The notes: generated from the letters alone by a model not told the origin. Counted from the stretch's first letter, positions 10,109 through 20,880 are shown. The stretch: DNA of 64,000 nucleotides from Symsagittifera roscoffensis (GCF_963678635.1 NC_087062.1:47479283-47543282); one strand, 5' to 3'. Numbers and translations are program-made.

Positions 10109-10316
10109 ACTGTTGTTGTTAGCTGCCCGAAGGGGCGCGTTGTCAGAGCTAGGCCTCAGCTTCAGGAACCTCGCTACTTCGGCGGGACAGAGCGGCAGCA
10201 GGTCTATTGGGTCGAGTGCAGTCCGGTTTATGGGATAGCTGAAAAGATAAAGGCTGTGTAATAAAGATAAAGGCAGTGTGGAAAAGATAAAAGCTGGACA
10301 ATTCGGGGGGGGGGGG
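10109..10316 (-). repeat. GC-rich dispersed element with G-run and (AAC)n end
   Basis: About 200 bases are clearly GC-richer than their surroundings. Read on the minus strand, the element starts with a C-run (12 bases, 10305-10316), contains about three ~20 bp repeats built around AAAGATAAAGGC (10242-10297, plus strand) and ends in a short AAC repeat near 10110. Ending in a simple repeat is typical of SINEs and some MITEs, but no A or B box is evident. The second copy (16941-17159) has a 21-base G-run and one more AAC unit. Confidence 0.5.
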
Positions 10317-10644
10317 ATGATCAATTGTATTCACATTACGTATTACGTATTGAGTTAAGACGACGTAACAACTAGTTTTTAGATGACAACAACTATGGAA
10401 GCTTGATTATGACCGCTAAATCTTTGTCAATTTTTCCGCAAAATCCATATACAATTTTTAGAACTTGTGATGATATATGCTTTTGTTTAACTTTACACAA
10501 ATCAAGAAATATAGCCTATAGCGAATTACTAGTTTCAGGGAAATATGAACCTTAAGCACAGGTGAGAAAACGACAAAAAGCAGCTCTATAAAGTGTAACT
10601 AAAAAAAGAAAAGGTAGAAATAAGCCTCGAATTAGTAACAATTT
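10317..10644. other. Non-coding AT-rich stretch, no gene seen
   Basis: Nothing recognisable apart from being part of the tandem duplication (second copy about 17160-17487). Confidence 0.35.
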
Positions 10645-10723
10645 GTTGTGTCGGGTTGCAACGTGCGACCTCGCGATTGGGAAATTCACGCCCTTTCCTC
10701 TCAGCCACTGACGCTCAATCGGC
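10645..10723 (-). repeat. tRNA-derived (SINE-head-like) sequence on the minus strand
   Basis: On the minus strand an A-box-like TGGCTGAGAGG (10697-10707) is followed about 35 bases later by a degenerate B box GTTGCAACCC (10653-10662). The region between has tRNA-like GC content. It has no intact cloverleaf and the B box deviates from GGTTCGANTCC, so it is not a functional tRNA gene. A tRNA-derived SINE head is the best reading. It is repeated at 17488-17566. Confidence 0.45.
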
Positions 10724-11486
10724 AAACACTAGCCACAAACTAAGCAGAGGACAGATGCTGTGAAATAGCCAATGCTACAAGTCGTGCTTATTGCAAAACG
10801 GCCACATTATGAGCAGAACTTCAAATTGCGACTCTTAGTTGGAAAAAAGTAGTCATACTAATACACTACGATCGATAGTGCGCTAGTGTACACTTTTGAA
10901 ACCACAAGTCGAGCTATTTTTGTTCAATTTGCCTTTTTGGTATTCATGATCTTCATTTGCTTCTCATTGGATTTCTCGAACTGAAACGCCAGATTTAACG
11001 GAAATCAAAACCTCCAAAACAATATCTAATTACATTGCACTGATAACAGAATGTCAATCATTCGAGTCGCATGTATGGCATTTTTATATATGTCTAGTGT
11101 ATTCAACGCAGCAAGCTGCTTCGACAGACACAGATCTTAGTGCCTGTAACTTTTAGAACATTTTAGGCCTCTTCTACTAGATTTTTTTCGAGTTTTTTAA
11201 ATATTAAAACTAAAACTGCTGTATTTTCCATAAATTGCAGTGAGATGAATCAAGATTTTATTGGTAGCCTTCGATGTCTCTGCTCTATCGTTTCAAGTTC
11301 AAAATAGTTTGAGAAACTTTTTATTTTTAAAATTGTTAAAAAATCACAAAAACGTTTTTTGTCACAAACCTAACGAGTGTGCGATATCATACGTATGTAG
11401 TGCAGATCTGCAACTGCTTGAAGTACTAAAGTGTACTCTCAAATGTATCTGTTGCTACGCAAACAACCTCTCATTAGCAAGAATAT
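10724..11486. other. Non-coding stretch, no gene seen
   Basis: AT-rich sequence. A 75-codon frame at 11261-11488 has no recognisable features and is also present, with changes, at 18106-18333. I treat it as chance. Confidence 0.35.
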
Positions 11487-11888
11487 AAAACCGAGTAATT
11501 TGAACTAAATTAAGATCGTTGGCCAAATGGTCTAGAAAAAAGCTTCAAAATCTGACCACACCAGCTCGGCGCAGGTTCGAGCCCCACAAAAAACAAATGT
11601 TTTCATCCAAACTAAAATGTATATATAACTAAAACTAATTATAAAACAAAGCAAAATGACCTTGTCTGACAGGTTATAGCCGTCTGTATGTGATTTACCG
11701 TATATCACAAAAATGCTGTTATGTTAACACGTTAAGCCGTGAATGTGCCAATTTTGTTGAGAAATTTATCCGTTCATATCGAAAAATTCTGCAATTTATG
11801 CCGTTTCCAGAACTAATTCAATTTGGTTACATCTTTCACTTATTTTTTTTGTGAGATATTTTAGGGTTTTGAGTTAAGCGCGGTCACA
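11487..11888 (+). repeat. ~400 bp tRNA-like repeat (SINE or BEL LTR), copy 1
   Basis: It begins at AAAACCGAG and ends at GCGGTCACA. The 5' part has pol III-type boxes: A-box-like TTGGCCAAATGG at 11519-11530 and B-box GGTTCGAGCCCC at 11574-11585, with the longer spacing of a Ser/Leu-type (class II) tRNA. The same repeat occurs at 18332-18734, in part at 22741-23031, and in diverged form (roughly 85% by eye) at 30545-30949, directly after the BEL integrase stop. It is either a tRNA-derived SINE or the LTR of the BEL element. Confidence 0.55.
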
Positions 11889-12305
11889 TTTTTGGCCCTG
11901 CGACCCGTAAAAGAATTGGGCAGCAATTCAATTCGAGCAGCACTTCGACTATTACTCGATTCGATTAAAACTATCAGGGTCTGGCATCAGTTGTTGTGCG
12001 AGTTTTTGGCCGAAAATCGGCGTTTGACCAAAAAAGGGCGTTTGGCCGAGTGTCGATTGGCCGAAAATGGGCGTTTGGCCAAAAAAGGTGCCCAGTTGGC
12101 TGAATTTTGCGATTCGCAGAGTGCAGTTGGCCGGAATTCGTCAGAGAGTGCAATTATCCGAGGTGACCGATTGCCAGCTGGCCGAAAGTGTTCTGCTAGC
12201 CGAAAGCGGACAGAGGCTTTTTCAGGTGTCCGTATTGTGGACTTTGGTCGACGTGGGCTAGCGTTTTCTGTTGACAACCAAAATTTTTGGATTTCTTCCC
12301 GGTGA
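11889..12305 (+). other. GGCC-repeat leader region with an open frame (unit 1)
   Basis: After the ~400 bp repeat, about 200 bases (11995-12200) contain about eight degenerate units built on TTGGCCGAAAATGGGCG-like sequence. A 137-codon frame spans 11892-12305 and a 96-codon frame is open on the other strand. Both being open is what a short-period repeat lacking stops produces. The region recurs at 18735-19151 and 23032-23448. I read it as the BEL 5' leader. A real protein is possible but not supported. Confidence 0.35.
11893..11907 (+). other. Candidate primer-binding site next to the ~400 bp repeat
   Basis: TGGCCCTGCGACCCG starts four bases after the end of the repeat. A primer-binding site starts with TGG, which pairs with the CCA end of a tRNA, just inside a 5' LTR. 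This supports the LTR reading of the repeat but is weak alone. The copies at 18739 and 23036 are identical. Confidence 0.3.
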
Positions 12306-12629
12306 CCGCTTCAGGAACTTCAATCTTCAAAAACTTCAGTTTCCAAAAACTTGAAAGACCGATCGAAAACTTTAGTTTTTTTTGTCTGTGCGTGCTAATT
12401 ATGAATAAAAGGTTGTCAACGGTGCATCACTGGAAACATACTGCAAATTTTTGGGTGAATCCCGGATTTCAACCAACCCGATTCAAGCAAGAAAATTACA
12501 AAATTGTCATAAAATTACTTTGCAAAGAAAACAAAAGTAAATTTTGTGAAATCTTTGGTTCTTATAAATTAAATGTTAAACTATGGTTATTAGGGTAAGA
12601 ACTATGATTTGAACCTAGTAGCCGATCCG
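12306..12629. other. Non-coding end of duplication unit 1
   Basis: AT-rich sequence containing CTTCAATCTTCAAAAACTTC-type short repeats. It ends at the breakpoint 12629/12630, where the leader joins the gypsy RNase H again. Confidence 0.4.
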
Positions 12630-12841
12630 GTAGACGCTTCACTCTAATAACGGATCACCAAGCATTAGTAAGATTTCTACAAAGTAACAGAGGTAAAAAA
12701 ACCTATCAAAGCAGGTTAACTCGATGGATCGACAGACTCATCCCGTTCGATTTTGATATACATCATTTGTCAGGCAAAAAAATGGGTCTTACCGATTACA
12801 TATCACGACACCTGGTCAGTAAACCACGACCGGCATACTAA
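12630..12841 (+). pseudogene. Gypsy RNase H C-terminal fragment (copy b)
   Basis: It starts at the duplication breakpoint with RRFTLITDHQALVRFLQSNR and ends at the stop 12839-12841. The Asp of TDHQAL and the Asp of GLTDYISR are present. The N-terminal part with the catalytic Glu is absent because the breakpoint removed it, so this copy never had a complete domain. Confidence 0.75.
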
Positions 12842-13563
12842 GACAAACAATTTGTCGTCGCACTAATCGACGATTCCGTTAAATGCTTGGAATTTCAAGA
12901 CAGCAGCAGCAATAATATATCCTTGAATGAAAATCCAATCGGTTATCTAGACACCAAAAAACTCAACCGGAACGAAAACTTTGCAACTTCAATTTCGGTT
13001 CACACACAAAACGCATTCACTGTTCATAGTCAATTTTTTCAATCTAGTTGCTCTGCTGATACGAAAAATACACTTCAAAATTAACACCTAATTGTAAAAA
13101 GTGTATGTATTCTCCTAACATTGGAGAAAAGAACAGGCGATTGCAACATGGCATGACTTTGCTCCCTTTCAAGCGAATCAATCGGAATTGCCATAGTGGC
13201 GCCCAAACGCAGCTTACCTTTGCTCCCATTAATTACGTCTCATTCAGCGATTTTCTTAACAAAACACCACCGCCCGAACTTACCGTCAGCCATTTCACAC
13301 ACCAGGTCAGACAATCAACTGAGAGCTACACCTTTCGAAGAGTAGAAAACGAGAAGGTAAACACTATCTGCCAAACAATGGAGGGAGAAGGAAAACAGGA
13401 CACAGAAAGCCAGACAGCCGCAGTGGAGGAGGAAGACACACCATTGTTCCGGAAAAACTTGAGAAAAGTTATGGATAATGAGTTCCGAGCGGCAGCCACA
13501 AGGAGAGACCGAAACTTATCACCATTGATGAACATGGTAAGACAACAGAAATGGGAGTCGTAA
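12842..13563 (+). pseudogene. Gypsy RNase H-integrase linker (copy b)
   Basis: Same two open stretches as at 6057-6733 (here 12887-13084 and 13105-13563) with two amino-acid differences visible (Glu to Lys near 13261, Lys to Gln near 13372). No domain recognised. Confidence 0.5.
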
Positions 13564-14340
13564 ACAGAGCTATGGCCCTTATTTCTACAATGTGCCCACC
13601 GGTTGTCAGTCAGAGACAAAATCTTGCTGTATGACGTTAGAGTTGTCATACCCAAACAACGAAGACCCACACTCATGGACGCGTTAGATCTGACCCATCC
13701 AGACCAAGGCGGGATGTTAGAAGCGGCTAAGCATGTGTGGTATCCCTATCTGCACCGGATTTTTGTGTCCACAGCACAAAGTTGTAAGAACTGCCGAGAT
13801 AAGTGTAAGATTATTAAAATAATCTCAGGCAAAAAGCACTATAAGACACTCGACGCGGTGGTTGAGCCTAACAATGAAATCTAATTGGATTTCGTGGGCC
13901 CATTACCGGACGAAAACGAAAAAGAAGTTTATATATTAGTGGGACTGGACCGTTTTCCACGTTTTCCTTAGGCAAAGTTTGCAACCAAAAACAGAGCGGA
14001 TACAATCATCCGCTTTATGCAAAATCATATCGTTTATCATGGGGTTCCGTATAAAATTCGATGCGATCAATCCTTTGGTTTTCGAGCCAAAAAGTTCTTA
14101 ATATATTGCAAAACCAATAATATCAAACTAATATTCGCGCCCGTGGATGACCACAGGGCAATGGGTATCGTCGAACGACTTATTAGAACCCTAAAATCGT
14201 GATTAGAAATCACGAAAATCGACAAAACAAACAAACCAAACAAACTTGCATCAGACGTGGCCGCACTAATTAAAACACTCCGCATTACGCCAAAAGCAAC
14301 TACAAAAGTATGCCGTTCGAAGCCCACTTTGGGCGAAACC
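13564..14340 (+). pseudogene. Gypsy integrase (copy b)
   Basis: Zinc-binding region, LDFVGPLPDENEKE, IRCDQSFGF and MGIVERLIRTLK blocks are all as in copy a, with the same stops before LDFVGP, after the FPRFP block and after the Glu block. One Tyr-to-Phe change lies near 13963. Shared stops show the gene was dead before duplication. Confidence 0.8.
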
Positions 14341-14350
14341 TAACACACCA

Positions 14351-15199
14351 TTGATTAATCATAGCACGTCACCAAAACTCTCAAATCTCTCATGGAAAAA
14401 CACTAAGCTATCCTGTTTAGATGAAAAAGTACTTACAAAACCAGCATTAACGGTGGAGGCAATGTGGGAGCGGGAGAGAAATAGCGAAGACGATATATAC
14501 CTAGTCTACAAGGAAACAGGGGCGAAGGACACAAAAGCATCAGAAAACAAGGACCACCAGTATTTGCCCAAACCTACGTTCAATCCCGTCTCAAAAACGA
14601 ATGCCACGACCGCAGACAACCAACAAGGCCAAATAAACGATGCTCAGAGCACACGAAACAACAACCCCGAAAAACGACGTGCTAAGATCCAAGCGGAGGT
14701 TGCAAACTGAAAGGATACAATTACACTGGAAGCAGCGACCTGTAAGACCAACAATTGCTCAAAAAGTTCCCAATAGGTGCGCATCTACCGCTTTCCAACA
14801 AATCTTGCAATTTACTAAAACTAAAAAGATCATTTCTAAGCGAAAAGTGCAACGACTTAGAAAATTTAAAAAACACGTAAGCCAATAAGACCGCTCACTA
14901 ATCAGGAGAAACAACAACACGAGAGAGCAGCACTAATTTTTCAAAAAGACCGATTCAAAGGTCGAGCACACACAATTAACCCTAAAACGGGACTTCAATT
15001 GGAGCAAGTCGCTAGAAAAACGAGAACACTTGCACGAAAAAAGAAAAATCCAGGGACATTTGGGCCACAATTTAAAAATATCGAAAATGGATCAAAACAA
15101 AATTACTCCTCACACACCGCGTGGATAAGAGAAGACAACAAGCAGCCGCGTGTAATAAGGCACGATGGCCTTGCCTTCGTACCGGACCCAAGGTTATGA
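14351..15199 (+). pseudogene. Gypsy post-integrase basic ORFs (copy b)
   Basis: Copies of the 7521-7880 and 7925-8368 frames. The first is intact (14351-14710) with a few substitutions. The second is shortened because an extra A in the A-run near 14872 shifts the frame, leaving an open tail from 14999 to 15199 that ends in DGLAFVPDPRL. Function unknown. Confidence 0.4.
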
Positions 15200-16266
15200 G
15201 GAAAAAGTAGGCAGGCGGCTTTAAAGGATTTTGTGGCTTATAACCACCTACCGCGAGCCAAACACGTGTTTCCGGAAAAGAGGCCACCAGTCAAAATCCG
15301 ACCACAGAGGGAACAACCACGAGCCCCAAGCGATCACCTCCGAAGACGGTTCAGGATATCATCGAACAATCGCTGAATCGAAAAGCATTGGGATCACAAA
15401 AAATTTTTAGTACCTTTAACAGCACACCCAAACTGACACAACGTGCAAATCAGCTAGCCAAAGACCCAAAACCTCATCTGCAACAACAAACGAAGTCATC
15501 AGAGAAAATGAGCCCTAAGATAAAATCCAAAAGACGATTTGCCAAAGGTCCAGTTTGAGTGCGACACCTCAATTTCCTTGTCGTCAGATACATACCAGGA
15601 CGAAAAACACACCTTCACCAGAAAAACCAGCCGCAAAATGAAAAGACAAAGGCCACACTTGAGCAAATGTCGCCGGAGATAAGACGATTGTCAAGACAGT
15701 GAAAAAGTGCACTTGTCACGAAGCTAGGCGGGCTATCCCGATGGGACAAATCTCGAATTCTGTCGAACCTTGTTCAATAGCGCATATTGAACATTCGACA
15801 GCCAACATCAGCTCGCCAGACCAGCCGTCCGAAAAACTGCCATTGAACTCACACCCCATAAAACAAGTCAGTGTCGCCACGATAACACGTGTCAGTGTCG
15901 CCACAAATTTCCCCCGAAGAAATCATGTGCACAGAGATCCACATGGATGCAGCAACGCCAGAAAGCACGAAAATTGAGGGTACAAGCGACAACACGACCC
16001 AGATTAAACCAAATTCCCGGTAAATTCCGGACAAACCACAAAGAACGGGGGAATCTTTCAGTAAGGACTTTGAAGAGAATATGAACATTTTGCATTCCAT
16101 TTCGCCGGTTCGAGGAATTTCTGTGACATTTCAACGAGAAAAAGAAAATACCACGGAACAGCGCAATAAAATCGAACCACATGTTACTACACGCACGGAG
16201 AATATTACAGCGGAGATAAAAACCATCAAAATCATTGACGATACGAACAAGAGCGAGGAAAAGTGA
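15200..16266 (+). pseudogene. Remaining gypsy 3' internal region (copy b)
   Basis: Matches 8369-9435. The SPELRRLSRQRKS frame of copy a is interrupted here by changes near 15680-15700, which add a stop. The short last ORF (16081-16266) is unchanged. No recognised domain. Confidence 0.35.
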
Positions 16267-16281
16267 TATATTCTATTAACC

Positions 16282-16566
16282 AAAAAGAGGGAAATGTTAT
16301 CTGTACGGATATTATAGTAAAACATCCATTAATGATGACATTGATTAGGTACTAGAACTACCAGTTGGTAACGTATACATAATATAGACTTAACTTACAT
16401 TAATTACACATAGAAGTCTGATGATTAAATAAGTACCTATTTCTGCGTAATGACATATGTACTAGTTTTTATGAGGCACTGTTTCTCAAATGGTTCGAGG
16501 TCAGTGTCAGCCAGACTTAAACATAGAGAGTTGTATTTAAGTTGTTATCTTTATCGTCTCATTCAC
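16282..16566 (+). mobile_element. Polypurine tract and probable 3' LTR start of gypsy copy b
   Basis: AAAAAGAGGGAAA at 16282-16294 is followed by TGTTATCTG from 16295, identical to copy a. The right border is uncertain. Confidence 0.45.
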
Positions 16567-16940
16567 AACTAGCATAGAAAGTATCAATTCCACATAGCTT
16601 ATATCTCACCTAACGAATGATGGTATAACAGGGTAGGTTCATTAAATTGTTCTTCGAATTTTACGGTTTCTAGATTCAATGCTTTTTAAAGAATTTTCCA
16701 TGGTAGTTTTGGCTCACGTAATATTGTCATACGGACTAAATCAGCTATTAAAAACATATCTGATCTCCTGGCCTAACCTTTGTAAAACCACTCGTTGCAC
16801 TAAAAGATTACTGCTGGTCAAGTGTGAGGAAAGAAACACAGCCGGTTTTTCTGCTACTTCTTAGCAAGTACAAGTACCTCAAAAAAGCTTATTGAGGAAT
16901 TAATATGTTATCAGATCAAAACTATTTCAATGTGCTTTGA
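16567..16940. other. Non-coding stretch, no gene seen
   Basis: Duplicate of 9736-10108. Confidence 0.35.
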
Positions 16941-17159
16941 TTGTTGTTGTTGTTAGCTGCCCGAAGGGGCGCGTTGTCAGAGCTAGGCCTCAGCTTCAGG
17001 AACCTCGCTACTTCGGCGGGACAGAGCGGCAGCAGGTCTATTGGGTCGAGTGCAGTCCGGTTTATGGGATAGCTGAAAAGATAAAGGCTGTGTAATACAG
17101 ATAAAGGCAGTGTGGAAAAGATAAAAGCTGGACAGTTCGGGGGGGGGGGGGGGGGGGGG
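16941..17159 (-). repeat. GC-rich element with 21-base G-run (copy b)
   Basis: Copy of 10109-10316. The G-run spans 17139-17159 and the AAC end has one extra unit. A run of this length is prone to replication slippage and sequencing error, so its exact length is uncertain. Confidence 0.5.
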
Positions 17160-17487
17160 ATGATCAATTGTATTCACATTACGTATTACGTATTGAGTTA
17201 AGACGACGTAACAACTAGTTTTTAGATGACAACAACTATGGAAGCTTGATTGTGACCGCTAAATCTTTGTCAATTTTTCCGCAAAATCCATATACAATTT
17301 TTAGAACTTGTGATGATATATGCTTTTGTTTAACTTTACACAAATCAAGAAACATAGCCTATAGCGAATTACTAGTTTCAGGGAAATATGAACCTTAAGC
17401 ACAGGTGAGAAAACGACAAAAAGCAGCTCTATAAAGTGTAACTAAAAAAAGAAAAGGTAGAAATAAGCCTCGAATTAGTAACATTTT
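17160..17487. other. Non-coding AT-rich stretch, no gene seen
   Basis: Duplicate of 10317-10644. Confidence 0.35.
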
Positions 17488-17566
17488 GTTGTGTCGGGTT
17501 GCAACGTGCGACCTCGCAATTGGGAAATTCACGCCCTTTCCTCTCAGCCACAGACGCTCAATCGGC
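17488..17566 (-). repeat. tRNA-derived sequence on the minus strand (copy b)
   Basis: Copy of 10645-10723 with three or four substitutions. The A-box-like TGGCTGAGAGG is retained. Not a functional tRNA. Confidence 0.45.
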
Positions 17567-18331
17567 AAACACAAGCCACAAACTAAGCAGAGGACAGATG
17601 CTGTGAAATAGCCAATGCTACAAGTCGTGCTTATTGCAAAACGGCCACATTATGAGCAGAACTTCAAATTGCGACTCTTGGTTGGAAACAAGTAGTCATA
17701 CTAATACACTACGATCTGTAGTGCGCTAGTGTACACTTTTGAAACCACAAGTCGAGCTATTTTTGTTCAATTTGCCTTTTTGGTATTCATGATCTTCATT
17801 TGCTTCTCATTGGATTTCTCGAACTGAAACGCCAGATTTAACGGAAATCAAAACCTCCAAAACAATATCTAAATACATTGCACTGATAACAGAATGTCAA
17901 TCATTCGAGTCGCATGTATGGCATTTTTATATATGTCTAGTGTATTCAACGCAGCAAGCTGCTTCGACAGACACAGATCTTAGTGCCTGTAACTTTTAGA
18001 ACATTTTAGGCCTCTTCTACTAGATTTTTTTTCGAGTTTTTTTAAATATTAAAACTAAAACTGCTGTATTTTCCATAAATTGCAGTAAGATGAATCAAGA
18101 TTGTATTGGTAGCCTTCGATGTCTCTGCTCTATCGTTTCAAGTTCAAAATAGTTTGAGAAATTTTTTATTTTTAAAATTGTTAAAAAATCACAAAAACGT
18201 TTTTTGTCACAAACCTAACGAGTGTGCGATATCATACGTATGTAGTGCAGATCTGCAACTGCTTGAAGTACTAAAGTGTACTCTCAAATGTATCTGTTGC
18301 TACACAAATAACCTCTCATTAGCAAGAATAT
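17567..18331. other. Non-coding stretch, no gene seen
   Basis: Duplicate of 10724-11486 with small indels in A/T runs, which account for most of the change in offset between the units. Confidence 0.35.
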
Positions 18332-18734
18332 AAAACCGAGTAATTTGAAATAAATTAAGATCGTTGGCCAAATGGTCTAGAAAAAAGCTTCAAAATCTGA
18401 CCACACCAGCTTGGCGCAGGTTCGAGCCCCACAAAAAACAAATGTTTTCATCCAAACTAAAATGTATATATAACTAAAACTAATTATAAAACAAAGCAAA
18501 ATGACCTTGTCTGACAGGTTATAGCCGTCTGTATGTGATTTACCGTATATCACAAAAATGCTGTTATGTTAACACGTTAAGCCGTGAATGTGCCAATTTT
18601 GTTGAGAGATTTATCCGTTCATATCGAAAAATTCTGCAATTTATGCCGTTTCCAGAACTAATTCAATTTGGTTACATCTTTTACTTATTTTTTTTTGTGA
18701 GATATTTTAGGGTTTTGAGTTAAGCGCGGTCACA
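18332..18734 (+). repeat. ~400 bp tRNA-like repeat, copy 2
   Basis: Near-identical to 11487-11888, with A- and B-box-like elements. The part from 18443 onward is the start of the 4.3 kb tandem duplication. Confidence 0.55.
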
Positions 18735-19151
18735 TTTTTGGCCCTGCGACCCGTAAAAGAATTGGGCAGCAATTCAATTCGAGCAGCACTTCGACTATTA
18801 CTCGATTCGATTAAAACTATCAGGGCCTGGCATCAGTTGTTGTGCGAGTTTTTGGCCGAAAATCGGCGTCTGACCAAAAAAGGGCGTTTGGCCGAGTGTC
18901 GATTGGCCGAAAATGGGCGTTTGGCCAAAAAAGGTGCCCAGTTGGCTGAATTTTGCGATTCGCAGAGTGCAGTTGGCCGGAATTCGTCAGAGAGTGCAAT
19001 TATCCGAGGTGACCGATTGCCAGCTGGCCGAAAGTGTTCTGCTAGCCGAAAGCGGACAGAGGCTTTTTCAGGTGTCCGTATTGTGGACTTTGGTCGACGT
19101 GGGCTAGCGTTTTTTGTTGACAACCGAAGTTTTTGGATTTCTTCACGGTGA
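18735..19151 (+). other. GGCC-repeat leader region with an open frame (unit 2)
   Basis: Copy of 11889-12305. The 137-codon frame at 18738-19151 stays open, with a handful of substitutions. Candidate primer-binding site at 18739-18753. Confidence 0.35.
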
Positions 19152-19800
19152 CCGCTTTAGGAACTTCAATCTTCAAAAACTTCAGTTTCCAAAAACTTGA
19201 AAGACGGATCGAAAACTGTAGTTTTTTTTGTCTGTGCGTGCTAATTATGAATAAAAGGTTGTCAACGGTGCATCACTGGAAACATACTGCAAATTTTTGG
19301 GTGAATCCCGGATTTCAACCAACCCGATTCAAGCAAGAAAATTACAAAATTGTCATAAATTAACTTTGCAAAAAAAAAAAAGTAAATTTTGTGAAATCTT
19401 TAGTTCTTATAAATTAAATGTTAAACTATGGTTATTAGGGTAAGATACTATGATTTGAACCTAGTAGCCGATCCGTCTACATTGAACCGACCGAAAAAGG
19501 ACCAAAAACAGTCCAAAAAACGATCTAAAACCAAAAAAAAATGTCAGAAAATTGCCACAGTTTTGGCAGTAACGAAATAACGTGATACAGCACCAAAAAA
19601 ATTGAGAAAAACTTTCGGAAAAGTTTTTGGAAAAAAATCTTGAAAACTCAAAAGTTCTAAGAATTACCTGACGAGTACTTGAAACTTGTCCGATTCTAAT
19701 CTCTACAGTCGCGTAGCCCTATATAAAGCAACTCGTGTCTTGAATAACTTTTATCACCGGTTCACTCCAGGTAGTTTATGGTACCTCGAGACACGATTTC
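19152..19800. other. BEL 5' non-coding region
   Basis: AT-rich. It contains TATATAAAGC near 19719, which could be a TATA box, followed about 50 bases later by an inverted ACTCGTGTCTT / GAGACACGA pair. No coding sequence seen. Copied at 23449-24098. Confidence 0.3.
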
Positions 19801-20217
19801 TTAAAGTTTGCTTGAATCTTGACAAGTTTTTGCTATGATTAACAACGCTTCATTCTTCGAGATCAACTGTTGAAATACATCTTTGCACTTTTCTACCAGA
19901 CTCTCAACTCGCACACTTCGTTTCTTAGCCTCTATTGTCTCTTTCAAAGAGCTATGATAGTCTAACAAATTTTTTAAATGTTTTTCTCGCCTCGTATATC
20001 TTTTTAGCTTTAACAAGATATACGAGGCGAGAAAAACATTGAAAAAGAGTTGTTAGACTATCATAGCCCATTGAAAGAGGCAACAGAGGCTAAGAAGCCA
20101 AGTGTGAGAGTTGAGAGTCTGGTAGAAAAGTGCAAAGCTGTATTTGAAAAGTTGATTTCGAAGAATGAAGCTTTCACAATCATAGCAAAAACTTGTCAAG
20201 TTTCAGGCAAACCTTAA
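19801..20217. repeat. ~200 bp inverted repeat in the BEL gag 5' region
   Basis: The left arm 19801-20002 is the reverse complement of the right arm 20014-20217 at roughly 88% by eye, with an 11-base centre. The right arm runs on in frame order into the rest of gag. The left arm is inverted and, read on the minus strand, is open for 71 codons (19801-20016) with a basic start KRYTRREKHLKNLL. Transcripts through it would form a long hairpin. Repeated at 24099-24515. Confidence 0.8.
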
Positions 20218-20880
20218 ATTGATTTGGAAGCTCATTTACACCAGATAACTTGTATAAAGAATCAAGTGATCCATCAGGCCAGGTCTTACTATGATTGCGT
20301 GTCTTCAGATGATGATACTGCAGCAAAATCCTATCGATGGAAAGCCCCCGCAAGATCTCTAAAAGCTGCGTCTCTACGATCTAGTCGTCTTCATAGTATA
20401 AGATCTAAGGCAAGTTCAAGGACTACCAGAGAAAGAATGTTTGCTGTCAAAGTTGCAAAGAGAGATAGAAAGGCAAAATGAGGCAGCTTTGAGATTGAGA
20501 GAAGAGGAAGACAGACTAGAATGCGAGAAGAGAAAATAGAAGCTCATTGTTAGGACATAGAATGGGATTAAGAGCAAAATCATTTCGAGCATAAAAGAAA
20601 ATTTTCAAGGGAACAGTAGGAACTGCAATATCGCATAAGTAGAGAACAAAGCAGGCTTCAATTCGAAAAATTAGCTGGAGGGAACAGGAAAAGGCTAGCC
20701 GAGGCCAAAATAGCAAAAACTGAATTTCAAGATGACATCACCGAAAGCGATGACGATATTTGCAAGTCTGAATTACAAGCTGTCAGTCAATTATCAGGGG
20801 CAAGCGGTAAGCGTACTGCTGATTGGGTTGACAATACAGCAGCGGAATTTGCAAATGTAACTCTGATAAATCCAAGCTGA
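20218..20880 (+). pseudogene. BEL/Pao Gag N-terminal region, broken
   Basis: An 85-codon frame (from 20224) holds a Ser/Arg-rich segment with SSRLHSIRSKASSRTTRERM. After a stop it continues in a neighbouring frame as a charged, coiled-coil-like QREIERQNEAALRLREEEDR stretch and then breaks repeatedly. A basic/Ser-rich segment followed by a long coiled coil is typical of BEL Gag upstream of the DUF1759 block. Confidence 0.5.

Larger units (their letters stand above)
5800..12629 (+). repeat. Tandem duplication unit 1 (about 6.83 kb)
   Basis: The sequence from TAGACGCTTCACTC (5801) onward reappears at 12631 with a constant offset of 6830, which drifts to 6846 through small indels. The unit starts inside the gypsy RNase H and ends inside the BEL-type leader. 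The junction 12629/12630 fuses GCCGATCCG to the RNase H sequence with at most one base of microhomology. This is a plain segmental tandem duplication, not a transposition. Confidence 0.9.
12630..19475 (+). repeat. Tandem duplication unit 2 (about 6.85 kb)
   Basis: Copy of 5800-12629, about 99% identical by eye. It differs by scattered substitutions, a longer G-run (21 versus 12) and a few small indels. It ends at GCCGATCCG (19475), after which the sequence continues into the BEL element instead of back into gypsy. This shows that unit 2 holds the original right flank. Confidence 0.9.

Noticed and set aside
10149-10334. Minus-strand Pro-rich peptide across the G-run
   Set aside because: The proline stretch is just the translated C-run and the frame changes with its length between copies.
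11519-11585. Canonical tRNA gene
   Set aside because: A and B boxes exist but no cloverleaf with a paired acceptor stem can be drawn, so it is tRNA-derived at most.
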